A stretch of DNA of 64,000 nt from Phosphoribacter sp037045055 (lineage in GTDB: Bacteria; Actinomycetota; Actinomycetes; Actinomycetales; Dermatophilaceae): contig JBAOHJ010000002.1 of assembly GCA_037045055.1 (NCBI GenBank), forward strand, positions 496,001 to 560,000. Direction: 5' to 3'. A model generated the notes under the pieces. That model saw only the letters and a list, made by a program, of their open reading frames with translations, searched no databases and had not been told where the DNA came from. Position 1 is the stretch's first letter, and every line of letters starts with the position of its first letter. The position numbers and the translations under genes are program-made. Positions 34,167-41,975 of this stretch are shown here, one piece after another.

Positions 34167-35214
34167 GCCGCCCGGTGGCCTTCTGCTCGAGGATGTGCGC
34201 GGCCCACCCGGCGGTGCGCGCGCAGGTGAACATCGGGGTGAACATCGCCGGCGGCACCTCGGCGAAGTCGAGGATCACCGCGGCCCAGAATTCGACGTTC
34301 GTCGCGAGGACCCGGTCCGGGCGGCGCTCCTGCAGCTCCGCCAGGGCGGCCTCCTCCAGGGCATGGGCCACCTGGTAGCGCGGCGCGCCCAGGCGCAGGC
34401 AGGCATCGCGCAGGACCTTGGCCCGCGGGTCCTCGGCGCGGTAGACCCGGTGCCCGAAGCCCATGAGCCGTTCCCCACGGTCCAGCACGTCGCACACCCA
34501 GCGGCGGGCGTCGCCGGTGCGCTCGACGCCCTCGAGCATGTGCAGCACCCGCGAGGGCGCCCCGCCGTGCAGCGGCCCGCTCATCGCCCCGACCGCACCG
34601 GACAGGCACGCCGCGACGTCGGCGCCGGTCGAGGCGATGACCCGCGCGGTGAAGGTCGAGGCGTTCATGCCGTGCTCGGCCGCCGACACCCAGTAGGCGT
34701 CGACGGCCTCGACGTGCCGCGGGTCGGGCTCGCCACGCCACCGGATCATGAACCGCTCGACGATGGTGTTGGCCTTGTCGACCTCGCGCTGCGGGACCAT
34801 CGGGCGGGTCAGGCCGCGGGCGGACTGGCCGACGAAGGACAGCGCCATGACCGAGGCCCGGGCGAGGTTCTCCCGAGCCTCGGCCAGGTCGATGTCCAGC
34901 AGCGGACGGAACCCCCAGATCGGGGTGAGCTGAGCCAGCGCCGACTGCACGTCCACGCGCACGTCGCCGCTGTGCACCGGCAGCGGGAACGGCTCGGCCG
35001 GCGGCAGCCCGGGGTAGAAGTCGTCGTCGACGAGCAGCCCCCAGACGTTGCCGAAGGACACCGTGCCGACCAGGTCCTCGATGTCCACGCCCCGGTAGCG
35101 CAGCGCGCTGCCCTCGCGGTCGGGCTCGGCGATCGTCGTCTCGAAGGCGATGACGCCCTCCAGCCCGGGGTGGAAGTCGGCCTTGGCGAGGTCGGCGAGC
35201 GGCTGGGTGGTCAT
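34051..35214 (-). CDS. Citrate synthase (type 2-like)
   Basis: Condenses oxaloacetate and acetyl-CoA; TCA-cycle entry. 387 residues from the ATG at 35214, giving MTTQPLADLAKADFHPGLEGVIAFETTIAE. Catalytic histidines are in SGPLHGGAPSRV and MGFGHRVYRAEDPR, and FTPMFTCARTAGWAAHILEQ carries the C-terminal signature. This is the short second citrate synthase form (CitA-like) of actinobacteria, which is commonly a neighbour of pdxH, as here: the two are divergent, 64 bp apart. Methylcitrate synthase activity cannot be excluded. Confidence 0.92.
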   Translation of the reverse strand: MTTQPLADLAKADFHPGLEGVIAFETTIAEPDREGSALRYRGVDIEDLVGTVSFGNVWGLLVDDDFYPGLPPAEPFPLPVHSGDVRVDVQSALAQLTPIWGFRPLLDIDLAEARENLARASVMALSFVGQSARGLTRPMVPQREVDKANTIVERFMIRWRGEPDPRHVEAVDAYWVSAAEHGMNASTFTARVIASTGADVAACLSGAVGAMSGPLHGGAPSRVLHMLEGVERTGDARRWVCDVLDRGERLMGFGHRVYRAEDPRAKVLRDACLRLGAPRYQVAHALEEAALAELQERRPDRVLATNVEFWAAVILDFAEVPPAMFTPMFTCARTAGWAAHILEQKATGRLIRPASRYIGVPARLPAQVAGWDRHTDPHEAAHEGQTP

Positions 35215-35278
35215 CGGGGGCCTTCCTGCGCACGGGCCTCGAGATCTGCTCGGGCTCGGCCAGCCTACGCTGTCGGGC

Positions 35279-35962
35279 ATGGCCACGGAGCGGACCGATT
35301 ACCCGGGCGAGGGACTGCTCGAGGCCGACCTCGCCGACACCCCGCTGGCGCAGCTACGGGCCTGGGTGGGCGCGGCGCAGGCCCGCCAGGGGGTCACCGG
35401 AGACGTCCCGGAGCCGACCTGCATGTCCGTGGCGACGGTCGACGCCGACGGCACGCCGAACGTCCGCGCCGTGCTGCTGCGCTTCCTGGACGAGCGCGGC
35501 CTGGGTTTCGTCACCAACACCGAGTCGGCCAAGGCCCTGGAGATCGCGGCGAACCCCGCAGCCGCGGCGACCCTGGTCTGGCCGGCGATGTTCCGGGCCA
35601 TCCGGGTGCGGGGCCAAACCGAGCCCCTCGGCGCCGACGAGGTGCTCGGCTACTTCACCGAGCGTCCCTGGGGGTCGCGGATCGGGGCGTGGGCCTCGCG
35701 CCAGTCCGCGCCGGTCGGCACCCGCGCGCAGCTGGAGGCGGCATACCAGCGGTATGCCGCGCGCTTCCCGGACACGGGCAGCCCCGACGACGTGCCGGTG
35801 CCGCCGTTCTGGGGCGGCTACCGTATTCGCTGCCGCGAGGTGGAGCTGTGGGCCGGCCGGTCCTCGCGACTGCATGACCGGCTCGTCTACGCCTCGGTCA
35901 CCGGCCGGCCGGCCGCTCTGGGCGACCCGGCGGCCTGGCGGGTGGTGCGCCGGCAGCCCTGA
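35279..35962 (+). CDS. pdxH: Pyridoxamine 5'-phosphate oxidase
   Basis: FMN enzyme oxidising pyridoxamine/pyridoxine phosphate to PLP. 227 residues. Landmarks: PTCMSVATVDADGTPNVRAVLLR, GFVTNTESAKALEIAANP, WGSRIGAWASRQSAPVG, and the C-terminal VPPFWGGYRIRCREVELWAG ... LHDRLVY. ATG with TACGCT (35266-35271) 7 nt upstream, so leaderless. The Tyr-Ala-rich segment at 35738-35760 carries the recurrent octamer twice, head to head. A good hairpin follows the stop. serC nearby also touches vitamin B6 chemistry. Confidence 0.94.
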   Translation: MATERTDYPGEGLLEADLADTPLAQLRAWVGAAQARQGVTGDVPEPTCMSVATVDADGTPNVRAVLLRFLDERGLGFVTNTESAKALEIAANPAAAATLVWPAMFRAIRVRGQTEPLGADEVLGYFTERPWGSRIGAWASRQSAPVGTRAQLEAAYQRYAARFPDTGSPDDVPVPPFWGGYRIRCREVELWAGRSSRLHDRLVYASVTGRPAALGDPAAWRVVRRQP

Positions 35963-35965
35963 GCG

Positions 35966-35998
35966 CACGGGCCGACCCCGGGCAGGGGACGGCCCGTG
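35966..35998 (+). terminator. Terminator of pdxH, in a 300-nt gap
   Basis: CACGGGCCG (35966-35974) pairs with CGGCCCGTG (35990-35998), with an inner CCCC/GGGG stem. The rest of the 35963-36263 gap holds no gene I can support; it has several short inverted repeats, one GTATGCCG at about 36203, and the -10 box of the next gene. Confidence 0.65.
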
Positions 35999-36263
35999 GG
36001 GAGCCGCTGTGGAAGCGGCGTGCACGCTGGACGGGGCGTGCCTGCCCACGGGCCGCGGCGACTGCTGTGGATTGCGGCCGCGCGTCCGATGCCGAACCGC
36101 CGAGGCGGCCGGGGACGACGGGTGCGCGCTACCGCGCAGCCACCTCACGTGTCCGATAGGAACTCACTACCCGACCACCTCCTTTCTCGTGTGGCGCCAC
36201 GGTATGCCGCCCACCCGCCGGAATCAAGGGAGTTCTCCCCCCGGGCGGACCTAGGCTTGGCCG

Positions 36264-37505
36264 GTGACCCAGCCGACGGTGACGAGCCTGCGGGCCATCG
36301 CCGTGCCGGCATACGGCCCGACGGTCCTGGCCTCCACCGGGACCGGCGCCGTCACGGCGGTCTACGCGCTCAGTGCCCGCGATCTGGGCGCCAGCATCGG
36401 GCTGGCCGCCTTCGTCGTCGCCCTGTTGGGCATCGGTCAGCTCGTTGGGGACCTGCCGGCCGGGGCCCTGGCGGCCCGGTTCGGCGAGCGGCGCGCGTTG
36501 CTGCTGGCCGCAGGCGCCGAGGCCCTGGGGATGCTCGGCTGCGCCCTGGCCCCCGGGGTGGGGTGGCTCGCGGCGTCGGTGCTGTTCGTCGGGCTGGCCA
36601 ACGCCGTGTTCGGGCTGGCCCGTCAGGCCTTCCTCACCGACGCCGTGCCGATCGGGTTGCGGGCCCGCGCGCTGTCGACGCTGGGTGGCGTGCACCGGAT
36701 CGGGGTGTTCGTCGGCCCGTTCGTCGGGGCCTGGGTCGTCGCGCGCTGGGGGGTGCAGGCGGCGTACGGGGTCGGGGTCGTCGCGTCCGGGTTGGCGTTC
36801 CTGCTGCTGGCGACCTACGGCGAGCTGCCTGGTGCCGACGCGGGCGTCCGGGCGGTCGCCGCCCGAGGCAGCGACCGCGCCCGGCCCTCGGTGCGCACGG
36901 TGCTCGCCGCCCATCGGCGAGTGCTGCTCACCCTCGGGGTGGGCGTGGTGTTCGTCTCGGGGGCCCGGGCGGCGCGCAACGCCGTCGTGCCGCTGTGGGC
37001 CGAGGCGGTGGGCCTGGACGCGGCGGCGACCAGCCTGGTCTTCGGCATCTCCGGCGCCGTGGACATGCTGTTGTTCTACCCGGCCGGCTGGGTCATGGAC
37101 CGCTACGGCCGGGCCCTGGTCGCGGTGCCGTCGATGCTCGTCATGGGTGCGGGGATGGTGCTGTTGCCGGGCACCCACACGTTCGCGACGGTCACCGCGG
37201 CGGCATGCCTCATCGGGGTGGGCAACGGGATGGGTGCGGGCATCGTCATGACCTTGGGCGCCGACGTGTCGCCGCTGCTGGGCCGGCCGCAGTTCCTCGG
37301 CGGGTGGCGGCTGATGGCCGACGTCGGATGGGCCGGGTGGCCGGCCCTGGTCAGTCTGGTCGCGGCGGTGGCGCCGCTGTCCGTCGCGGTGGCCGCGATC
37401 GGCGCGGTCACCATCGCCGGCGGCGGGTGGCTGGCCGTCTGGGTGCCCAGGTACGACCCCGTCTCGCGCCGGACCGTCGACCGGGCGCGACGTCGGCCGG
37501 CCTAG
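36264..37505 (+). CDS. Major facilitator superfamily transporter
   Basis: 413 residues with 12 predicted membrane helices and the central basic loop (RGSDRARPSVRTVLAAHRR) between halves. The motif between helices 2 and 3, GDLPAGALAARFGERRALLL, and its counterpart PAGWVMDRYGRALVAVP, match the MFS-1 drug/metabolite exporter type. GTG start with TAGGCT (36252-36257) 6 nt upstream, so leaderless. Substrate unknown. The convergent GNAT gene ends 14 bp later. Confidence 0.88.
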   Translation: MTQPTVTSLRAIAVPAYGPTVLASTGTGAVTAVYALSARDLGASIGLAAFVVALLGIGQLVGDLPAGALAARFGERRALLLAAGAEALGMLGCALAPGVGWLAASVLFVGLANAVFGLARQAFLTDAVPIGLRARALSTLGGVHRIGVFVGPFVGAWVVARWGVQAAYGVGVVASGLAFLLLATYGELPGADAGVRAVAARGSDRARPSVRTVLAAHRRVLLTLGVGVVFVSGARAARNAVVPLWAEAVGLDAAATSLVFGISGAVDMLLFYPAGWVMDRYGRALVAVPSMLVMGAGMVLLPGTHTFATVTAAACLIGVGNGMGAGIVMTLGADVSPLLGRPQFLGGWRLMADVGWAGWPALVSLVAAVAPLSVAVAAIGAVTIAGGGWLAVWVPRYDPVSRRTVDRARRRPA

Positions 37506-37519
37506 CGGTTGCCGGCCGG

Positions 37520-38059
37520 TCAGTGCGGGCGAGGGTCGGCGCCGAGGGCGGCCAGGGCCGGGCCGTCGAGCCGCCACACCGTCCACTCGTCCTGGGGCCG
37601 GGCGCCCAGGGCGGCGTAGAACCCGTGCGCGGGGGCGTTCCAGTCCAGCACCCACCACTCCAGCCGGCCGTACCCGCGGGCTGCGCAGATCCGCCCGAGC
37701 TCGCCCAGCAGCAACCGGCCCAGGCCCAGACCGCGGTGAGCCGGATCGACGAACAGGTCCTCGAGCCAGATCCCGTGGCGGACCTTCCACGTCGAGAACG
37801 ACACGAACCAGATGGCGATGCCCGCGACGGTCCACCCGGTCCCGTCGTCGACCTCGGCGACGTGGCAGAACACCGCGGGGCGGTGCCCGAACAGGTGCGC
37901 GTGCAGCTCGGGCTCACCGCCCTCGACCGCGTCGGGCTCCCGCTCGTACTCGGCCAGCCCCCGGATCAGCTCGAGAATGGCCGGGCAGTCCTGCGGCCGT
38001 GCCCTGCGCACCCGGGTGGCCGGCCGGGGACGGGCCGGGATACGCGGCGGGACGGACAC
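37520..38059 (-). CDS. GNAT-family N-acetyltransferase
   Basis: 179 residues from the GTG at 38059 (AGGAG 7 nt upstream; an ATG 27 nt further up lacks a ribosome site). The sequence RRARPQDCPAILELIRGLAEYER, then IWLEDLFVDPAHRGLGLGRLLLGELG with the acetyl-CoA-binding loop, and LEWWVLDWNAPAHGFYAALGA, resembles the diamine/thialysine acetyltransferase (SSAT-like) branch. Substrate is not proven. Confidence 0.85.
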   Translation of the reverse strand: MSVPPRIPARPRPATRVRRARPQDCPAILELIRGLAEYEREPDAVEGGEPELHAHLFGHRPAVFCHVAEVDDGTGWTVAGIAIWFVSFSTWKVRHGIWLEDLFVDPAHRGLGLGRLLLGELGRICAARGYGRLEWWVLDWNAPAHGFYAALGARPQDEWTVWRLDGPALAALGADPRPH

Positions 38060-38151
38060 GGGGGCTCCTGGAAGGAGGCGGCGCATCGGGCGGTATGCCG
38101 CCCGCCCGGCGCTCGAGGGTGGGTCGGACAGTTCGGTGAGAGGCTATCGCC

Positions 38152-38853
38152 GTGACCGAGATGATCGACACGACGGAGATGTACCTGCGTACCGTCTTCG
38201 AGCTGGAGGAGGAAGGCATCGCGCCGCGGCGGGCGCGGATCGCCGAGCGCCTCGGTCACTCCGGTCCCACCGTGTCCGAGACGGTCGCGCGGATGGAACG
38301 CGACGGGTTGCTCACCGTCTCGCAAGGTCGCCGGCTCGACCTGACGCCCGCGGGGCGGGAGCGGGCCGTGCGGGTCATGCGCAAGCATCGGCTCGCCGAG
38401 CGCTTGCTCGTCGACGTGCTGGGCCTGGAGTGGGAGCTGGCCCACGACGAGGCCTGTCGGTGGGAACACGTGATGAGCGAGCGGGTGGAGCGGCGCATCC
38501 TCGCGTTGATCGGCCAGCGACGCGAGTCGCCCTACGGCAACCCCATCCCCGGTCTGGACGAGTTGGGCGACCCGATCGACGGGGAGCAGTTCCGCGAGGG
38601 TGTGGCAACTCTCACCGAGCTGGCCGGCGTGTCGGAGCGGGTGGTGGTGGTGCGTCGGATCGGCGAGCCCGTCCAGGCCGACCACGCGGCGCTCGGCACG
38701 CTCATGGCCGGCGGGCTCCTGCCTGGTCGTCGGGCGCGGATTCGCTTGGGCGACAACGGGATCGAGGTGGCGCCAGCGCAGGACGGTGCCAGTGGCGGCG
38801 TCGTGCTGGGCAAGGCCGTGGCTGCCCACGTGTTCGCCACAGTGGTGGATTGA
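38152..38853 (+). CDS. DtxR/IdeR-family metal-dependent regulator
   Basis: 233 residues, three domains: winged helix (IDTTEMYLRTVFELEEEGIAPRRARIAERLGHSGPTVSETVARMERDGLL), dimerisation/metal domain (RKHRLAERLLVDVLGLEWELAHDEACRWEHVMSERVE) and a C-terminal SH3-like domain. All IdeR metal ligands are present: Met in TEMYL, His-Glu in KHRLAER, His and Cys-Glu-His in HDEACRWEH. It is therefore probably an iron-responsive repressor. No matching iron box was noticed in front of window genes. GTG start; in-frame ATG 9 nt later is possible. Confidence 0.93.
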   Translation: MTEMIDTTEMYLRTVFELEEEGIAPRRARIAERLGHSGPTVSETVARMERDGLLTVSQGRRLDLTPAGRERAVRVMRKHRLAERLLVDVLGLEWELAHDEACRWEHVMSERVERRILALIGQRRESPYGNPIPGLDELGDPIDGEQFREGVATLTELAGVSERVVVVRRIGEPVQADHAALGTLMAGGLLPGRRARIRLGDNGIEVAPAQDGASGGVVLGKAVAAHVFATVVD

Positions 38854-38969
38854 CCCGCGGATCCACCCGCCGGCCTGGTGTGCGTTTCGTCGCCGTTCCG
38901 TGACCGGAGCGTGACGTGGCGAGCCGCCCTGGGGTACCCTCCTGTCACTCGCCCGACCGGGTGAGGGCC

Positions 38970-39148
38970 TGGGTGGAACGCCGAGTCCTGCCACCTCCCA
39001 GCGCTGTTCCAGCACCGCCTGGCAGGAGCGGGGGACCCACCTTCGGGCGTCGTGAGACGCCCTCGGGGTGAAGCTCCCGACGCAGAGCGCCGCGGAGCCG
39101 GGTGACAACTCCCACCCGAACCCGACAGCTCACCTCGTAGGCGTCAGG
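38970..39148 (+). promoter_or_regulatory. ydaO/yuaA-type c-di-AMP riboswitch
   Basis: The 306-nt gap 38854-39159 before the NlpC/P60 gene carries the class core: GCCGAGTCCTG near 38980, GCAGGAGCGGGGGACCCA near 39023-39040, CTCGGGGTGAA near 39062, and the hallmark GAACCCGACAGCTCACCTCG followed by TAGGC ending about 39145. Order and spacing match the ydaO-yuaA element, an OFF switch for c-di-AMP, which in actinobacteria commonly precedes cell-wall hydrolase genes. Exact ends are approximate. Confidence 0.93.
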
Positions 39149-39159
39149 AGAGGGACACC

Positions 39160-39876
39160 GTGGCCAAGCACGTCGGGCGCCACCGCGCGCCGGGATACTC
39201 CCCGCTTCACGAGCTCACCCACCTTGCCTCGGCGTCCACCGCGCCGGCGGCCCGTGGGGGGGCCGTGCTGCTCATGACCGGAGGGCTCCTCGGCGCCGTC
39301 GGCGCCTCGGCCACCGCCCTGGAGGGGCCCACCGCAGGGTCGACGGCGCCGATGGTGACCGCCCCGGCCGCCCCAGCCGCCCCGGACGCGTTCGGCACCA
39401 TCGGCTTCGTCACCAAGAAGGTCAACCGGACGGTCGTCTCGGCCGCGCCGGCGGCAGCCTCTCGCGCCACGACCCGTACCGCCGCGCCGGCGGCGCCCGC
39501 GGCGCCCGCGGCACCGGCCGCGCCGCAGGCACCGGCGATCCCCAACAACGGCTCGATCGTCGGCATTGCGGCGAGCCTGTCGGGCATTCCGTACCGCTAC
39601 GGCGGCTCCTCGACCTCCGGGGTCGACTGCTCCGGCTACACCTCGCTGGTGTACCGCACGGCCGGCATCTCCATCCCCCGCACCGCCGAGGCCCAGCGCG
39701 CCGCATCCACGCGGGTCAGCGACCCGCAGCCCGGGGACCTCGTCTTCGTCGGGATCCCCGCGTCCCACGCCGGCATCTACGCCGGCCCGGGCATGATGTA
39801 CGACGCGCAGCGCCCCGGCACGGTCAGCGGTCTGCACAAGGTCTGGACGTCCAACGTCACCTACGGGCGGTTCTGA
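39160..39876 (+). CDS. Secreted NlpC/P60 peptidoglycan endopeptidase
   Basis: 238 residues, GTG start behind AGGAGAGGG. N-terminus has a basic stretch and a hydrophobic segment (GGAVLLMTGGLLGAVGASATAL), a likely signal peptide, then an Ala/Pro-rich linker (APAAPAAPAAPAAP) and a C-terminal NlpC/P60 domain with Cys in GVDCSGYTSLVYR and His in SHAGIYAGPG; AQRPG near the end supplies the third polar position. It cleaves peptide stems of peptidoglycan outside the cell. Expression is probably lowered when c-di-AMP is high, through the upstream riboswitch. A 17-bp terminator follows. Confidence 0.93.
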   Translation: MAKHVGRHRAPGYSPLHELTHLASASTAPAARGGAVLLMTGGLLGAVGASATALEGPTAGSTAPMVTAPAAPAAPDAFGTIGFVTKKVNRTVVSAAPAAASRATTRTAAPAAPAAPAAPAAPQAPAIPNNGSIVGIAASLSGIPYRYGGSSTSGVDCSGYTSLVYRTAGISIPRTAEAQRAASTRVSDPQPGDLVFVGIPASHAGIYAGPGMMYDAQRPGTVSGLHKVWTSNVTYGRF

Positions 39877-39901
39877 GCGACCCGTACTCGTCTGTCTCCC
39901 T

Positions 39902-39941
39902 ACCGTGCGGCCCCCGGTCCAACGACCGGGGGCCGCACGGT
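39902..39941 (+). terminator. 17-bp perfect hairpin terminator of the NlpC/P60 gene
   Basis: ACCGTGCGGCCCCCGGT (39902-39918) and its exact reverse complement (39925-39941) flank a 6-nt loop, starting 25 nt after the stop codon. It also insulates the dsbA-like gene that starts 26 nt later. Confidence 0.85.
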
Positions 39942-39966
39942 GCCTGGCGGGTGGCACAGTGGGGGG

Positions 39967-40641
39967 ATGCACGAGCCTGCCGGGCAGCTGGTCGTCGAGG
40001 TCTGGGCGGACCTGGTCTGCCCCTGGTGCTTCATCGCCAAGCACCGGCTGCGCCAGGCGGTCGCGGCATACGAGCACCCGGCGACGGTCGTGTTGCGGCA
40101 CCGGGCCTTCGAGCTGGAGCCGGGGTTACCGCCGGGGCAGCGCGTCCCGGTGGCGCAGCACTTGGGGGACCGGTACGGCGGGGGCATCGAGGCCGGCCGA
40201 GCCATGACCGCTCGGGTGGCCGAGGTCGCGGCCGCCGACGGGATGGTGCTCGACTTCGACCGTGCGGTGACGTGCTCGACGTTCGACGCCCATCGCCTGG
40301 TAGCGCTGGCCGCGCAGTTGGGTGGCTGGGAGCTGGCCCAGGCCGCGGTGGAGCGCTTCTTCGCCGCGCACTTCCAGCAGGGGCTGGCCGTGGACGACCA
40401 CGGCGTGCTGGTGCGAATCGCGGCCGAGGCGGGGCTGGACGAACAGCGGGTCGCGGCCGTGCTGGCCGGGGACATGCACGCTGACGCGGTCCGCGCCGAC
40501 GAAGCCGCGGGACGGGCGCGGGGGATCGGCGGGGTGCCCTACGCGCTCGCCGACGGTCGGGTGGCTCTCGGGGGTGCCCAGCCGGTGGAGGTGTACCTGC
40601 AGTTGCTGCGCCAGGCCGGGGGAGTGCAGGGCCAGGGGTAG
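39967..40641 (+). CDS. DsbA-family oxidoreductase (FrnE-like)
   Basis: 224 residues, no signal peptide, thus cytoplasmic. The thioredoxin-fold active site is WADLVCPWCFIAKHRL (CPWC), followed by the helical insertion and the cis-Pro loop GIGGVPYALADG. This is the FrnE/2-hydroxychromene isomerase-like branch; members are implicated in polyketide biosynthesis or oxidative stress. ATG at 39967; a -10-like CACAGT lies a few bases upstream. An upstream ATG at 39940 would read through the promoter and was not used. Confidence 0.9.
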   Translation: MHEPAGQLVVEVWADLVCPWCFIAKHRLRQAVAAYEHPATVVLRHRAFELEPGLPPGQRVPVAQHLGDRYGGGIEAGRAMTARVAEVAAADGMVLDFDRAVTCSTFDAHRLVALAAQLGGWELAQAAVERFFAAHFQQGLAVDDHGVLVRIAAEAGLDEQRVAAVLAGDMHADAVRADEAAGRARGIGGVPYALADGRVALGGAQPVEVYLQLLRQAGGVQGQG

Positions 40642-40810
40642 GCCCCTGGCACTGACGCCGCGGCGGAGGGCAGGACGGGGTCACCCGCCGGACCTGCAGG
40701 ACGCTGCACCCGCCGGGTGGCCGGATCCGCGACCCGCGGATCGGCCGCTGCCGCTCGCCCCCCACCCTGCCGAGCCCACCGCCGGGCCGGACACCTCGAC
40801 GGGGTGGTTC

Positions 40811-40859
40811 CGCGGAGCTCTGCATTGCCCGCCACTGGCGGGCAATGCAGAGCTCCGCG
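40811..40859. terminator. Perfect 23-bp inverted repeat with 3-nt loop
   Basis: Arms 40811-40833 and 40837-40859 are exact reverse complements (left arm begins CGCGGAGCTCTGCATTGCCC); beyond one bulged base four more pairs (GGTT/AACC) extend it. It lies in the 379-nt gap 40642-41020 between the convergent DsbA-like and alpha/beta hydrolase genes, which holds no gene but also a second smaller inverted repeat (GATCCGCG/CGCGGATC about 40724-40742). A bidirectional terminator is the simplest reading; it is unusually long for one. Confidence 0.6.
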
Positions 40860-41020
40860 AACCCGGGCATCCTCACCCCGAGCCTGGCGGGCGGCCGACC
40901 CTGGCGGCGCGCGTCGAGGACGGCGAAAGCGTCCTGGCGGTGCGAGCCCGGTCCTGCCCCTCGATGTCGTGTCGTGGTCCTGGCCGAGGTCGACGGCGCC
41001 GTTATCGCCCCGGCGCCGCG

Positions 41021-41971
41021 TCAGGCAGACAGGTGCTCGGCGATGGCGGTGCCCACCATCTCGGGCTCGTCCAGCCACGGCGCGTGACCGGCATAGGGGA
41101 GGCGGATGAGCCGGTGGTAGCGGATCGCCGTGATCGACGGGGCCGCGAGCATCGGCGCCTGGAAGGCGTCCTTGTCGCCCCAGACGATGAGCGTCGGGTG
41201 GGTGATTCGGGAGAGCTCCTCGATGCTGATGTGGTTGACCGGGCGCACCGACCGTCCGCGGACCAGCGCGTTGCAGTAGCTGTTGACGCTCGCCGGGTAG
41301 CTCGGCCGGTTGGAGATCAGCCGGCCGGCGGCCATCACCCCGGGCGGCAGGTGCTCGCCGGCGCCCACGCCGATGGCCTGGTTGTTGAACCAGGTGAAGC
41401 TCGACTCGGTGACCTCCCGGGCCAGCGCGGCCCTCCCGAGCACCGGGGCCGCCATGAGCAGCATCGGCAGGATCGGGTGGGACTTGGGGAACGCCCCGGC
41501 CGGAGCTCCCATGAGGACCATCCGGCGCACCCGCCGTGGCATGTCGATGGCGGCATACAGGCTGAACTGGCTGCCCACCGAATGGGCCACGAGGTCGACC
41601 ACGGGGATGGCCTGCTCGTCGAGGATGCCCCGGATCGTCGAGACCGCCATGTCCCGCAGGCAGTTCGGGTTGGGCAGGACGCACTCCCCGGACAGGCCGT
41701 GGCCGGGCCAGTCCATGACCATGACGTTGCGCCCGGTGAGGTAGGAGAACATCTCCACGGCCAGCACCGAGAACGAGCCCACCCCGTGCATGACGAGCAC
41801 CGGCGGCAGCGGGCTGTCCTGGGGCCCGAAGTGCATGATCCGCACCCACCGCTCACCGACGTACGTGTCGACCAGGTGCATCTCCTCGCGCGGCTCGATG
41901 CCGTAGTGCCGGTAGGCCGTGAGCTCGTGCTCGCGGATCTGGCTGTCCAGACTCGTCGTGTCGGTCGCCAT
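41021..41971 (-). CDS. Alpha/beta hydrolase of the lipid locus
   Basis: 316 residues. Oxyanion loop VLVMHGVGSFS, nucleophile in DLVAHSVGSQFSLY, Asp in IVWGDKDAF and His in PYAGHAPWLDEP complete the catalytic set. No signal peptide. It begins 4 nt after the WS/DGAT stop, so the two are co-transcribed; a lipase or thioesterase acting on storage lipid or its acyl donors is a reasonable inference. Substrate unknown. Confidence 0.87.
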   Translation of the reverse strand: MATDTTSLDSQIREHELTAYRHYGIEPREEMHLVDTYVGERWVRIMHFGPQDSPLPPVLVMHGVGSFSVLAVEMFSYLTGRNVMVMDWPGHGLSGECVLPNPNCLRDMAVSTIRGILDEQAIPVVDLVAHSVGSQFSLYAAIDMPRRVRRMVLMGAPAGAFPKSHPILPMLLMAAPVLGRAALAREVTESSFTWFNNQAIGVGAGEHLPPGVMAAGRLISNRPSYPASVNSYCNALVRGRSVRPVNHISIEELSRITHPTLIVWGDKDAFQAPMLAAPSITAIRYHRLIRLPYAGHAPWLDEPEMVGTAIAEHLSA

Positions 41972-41975
41972 CGGC

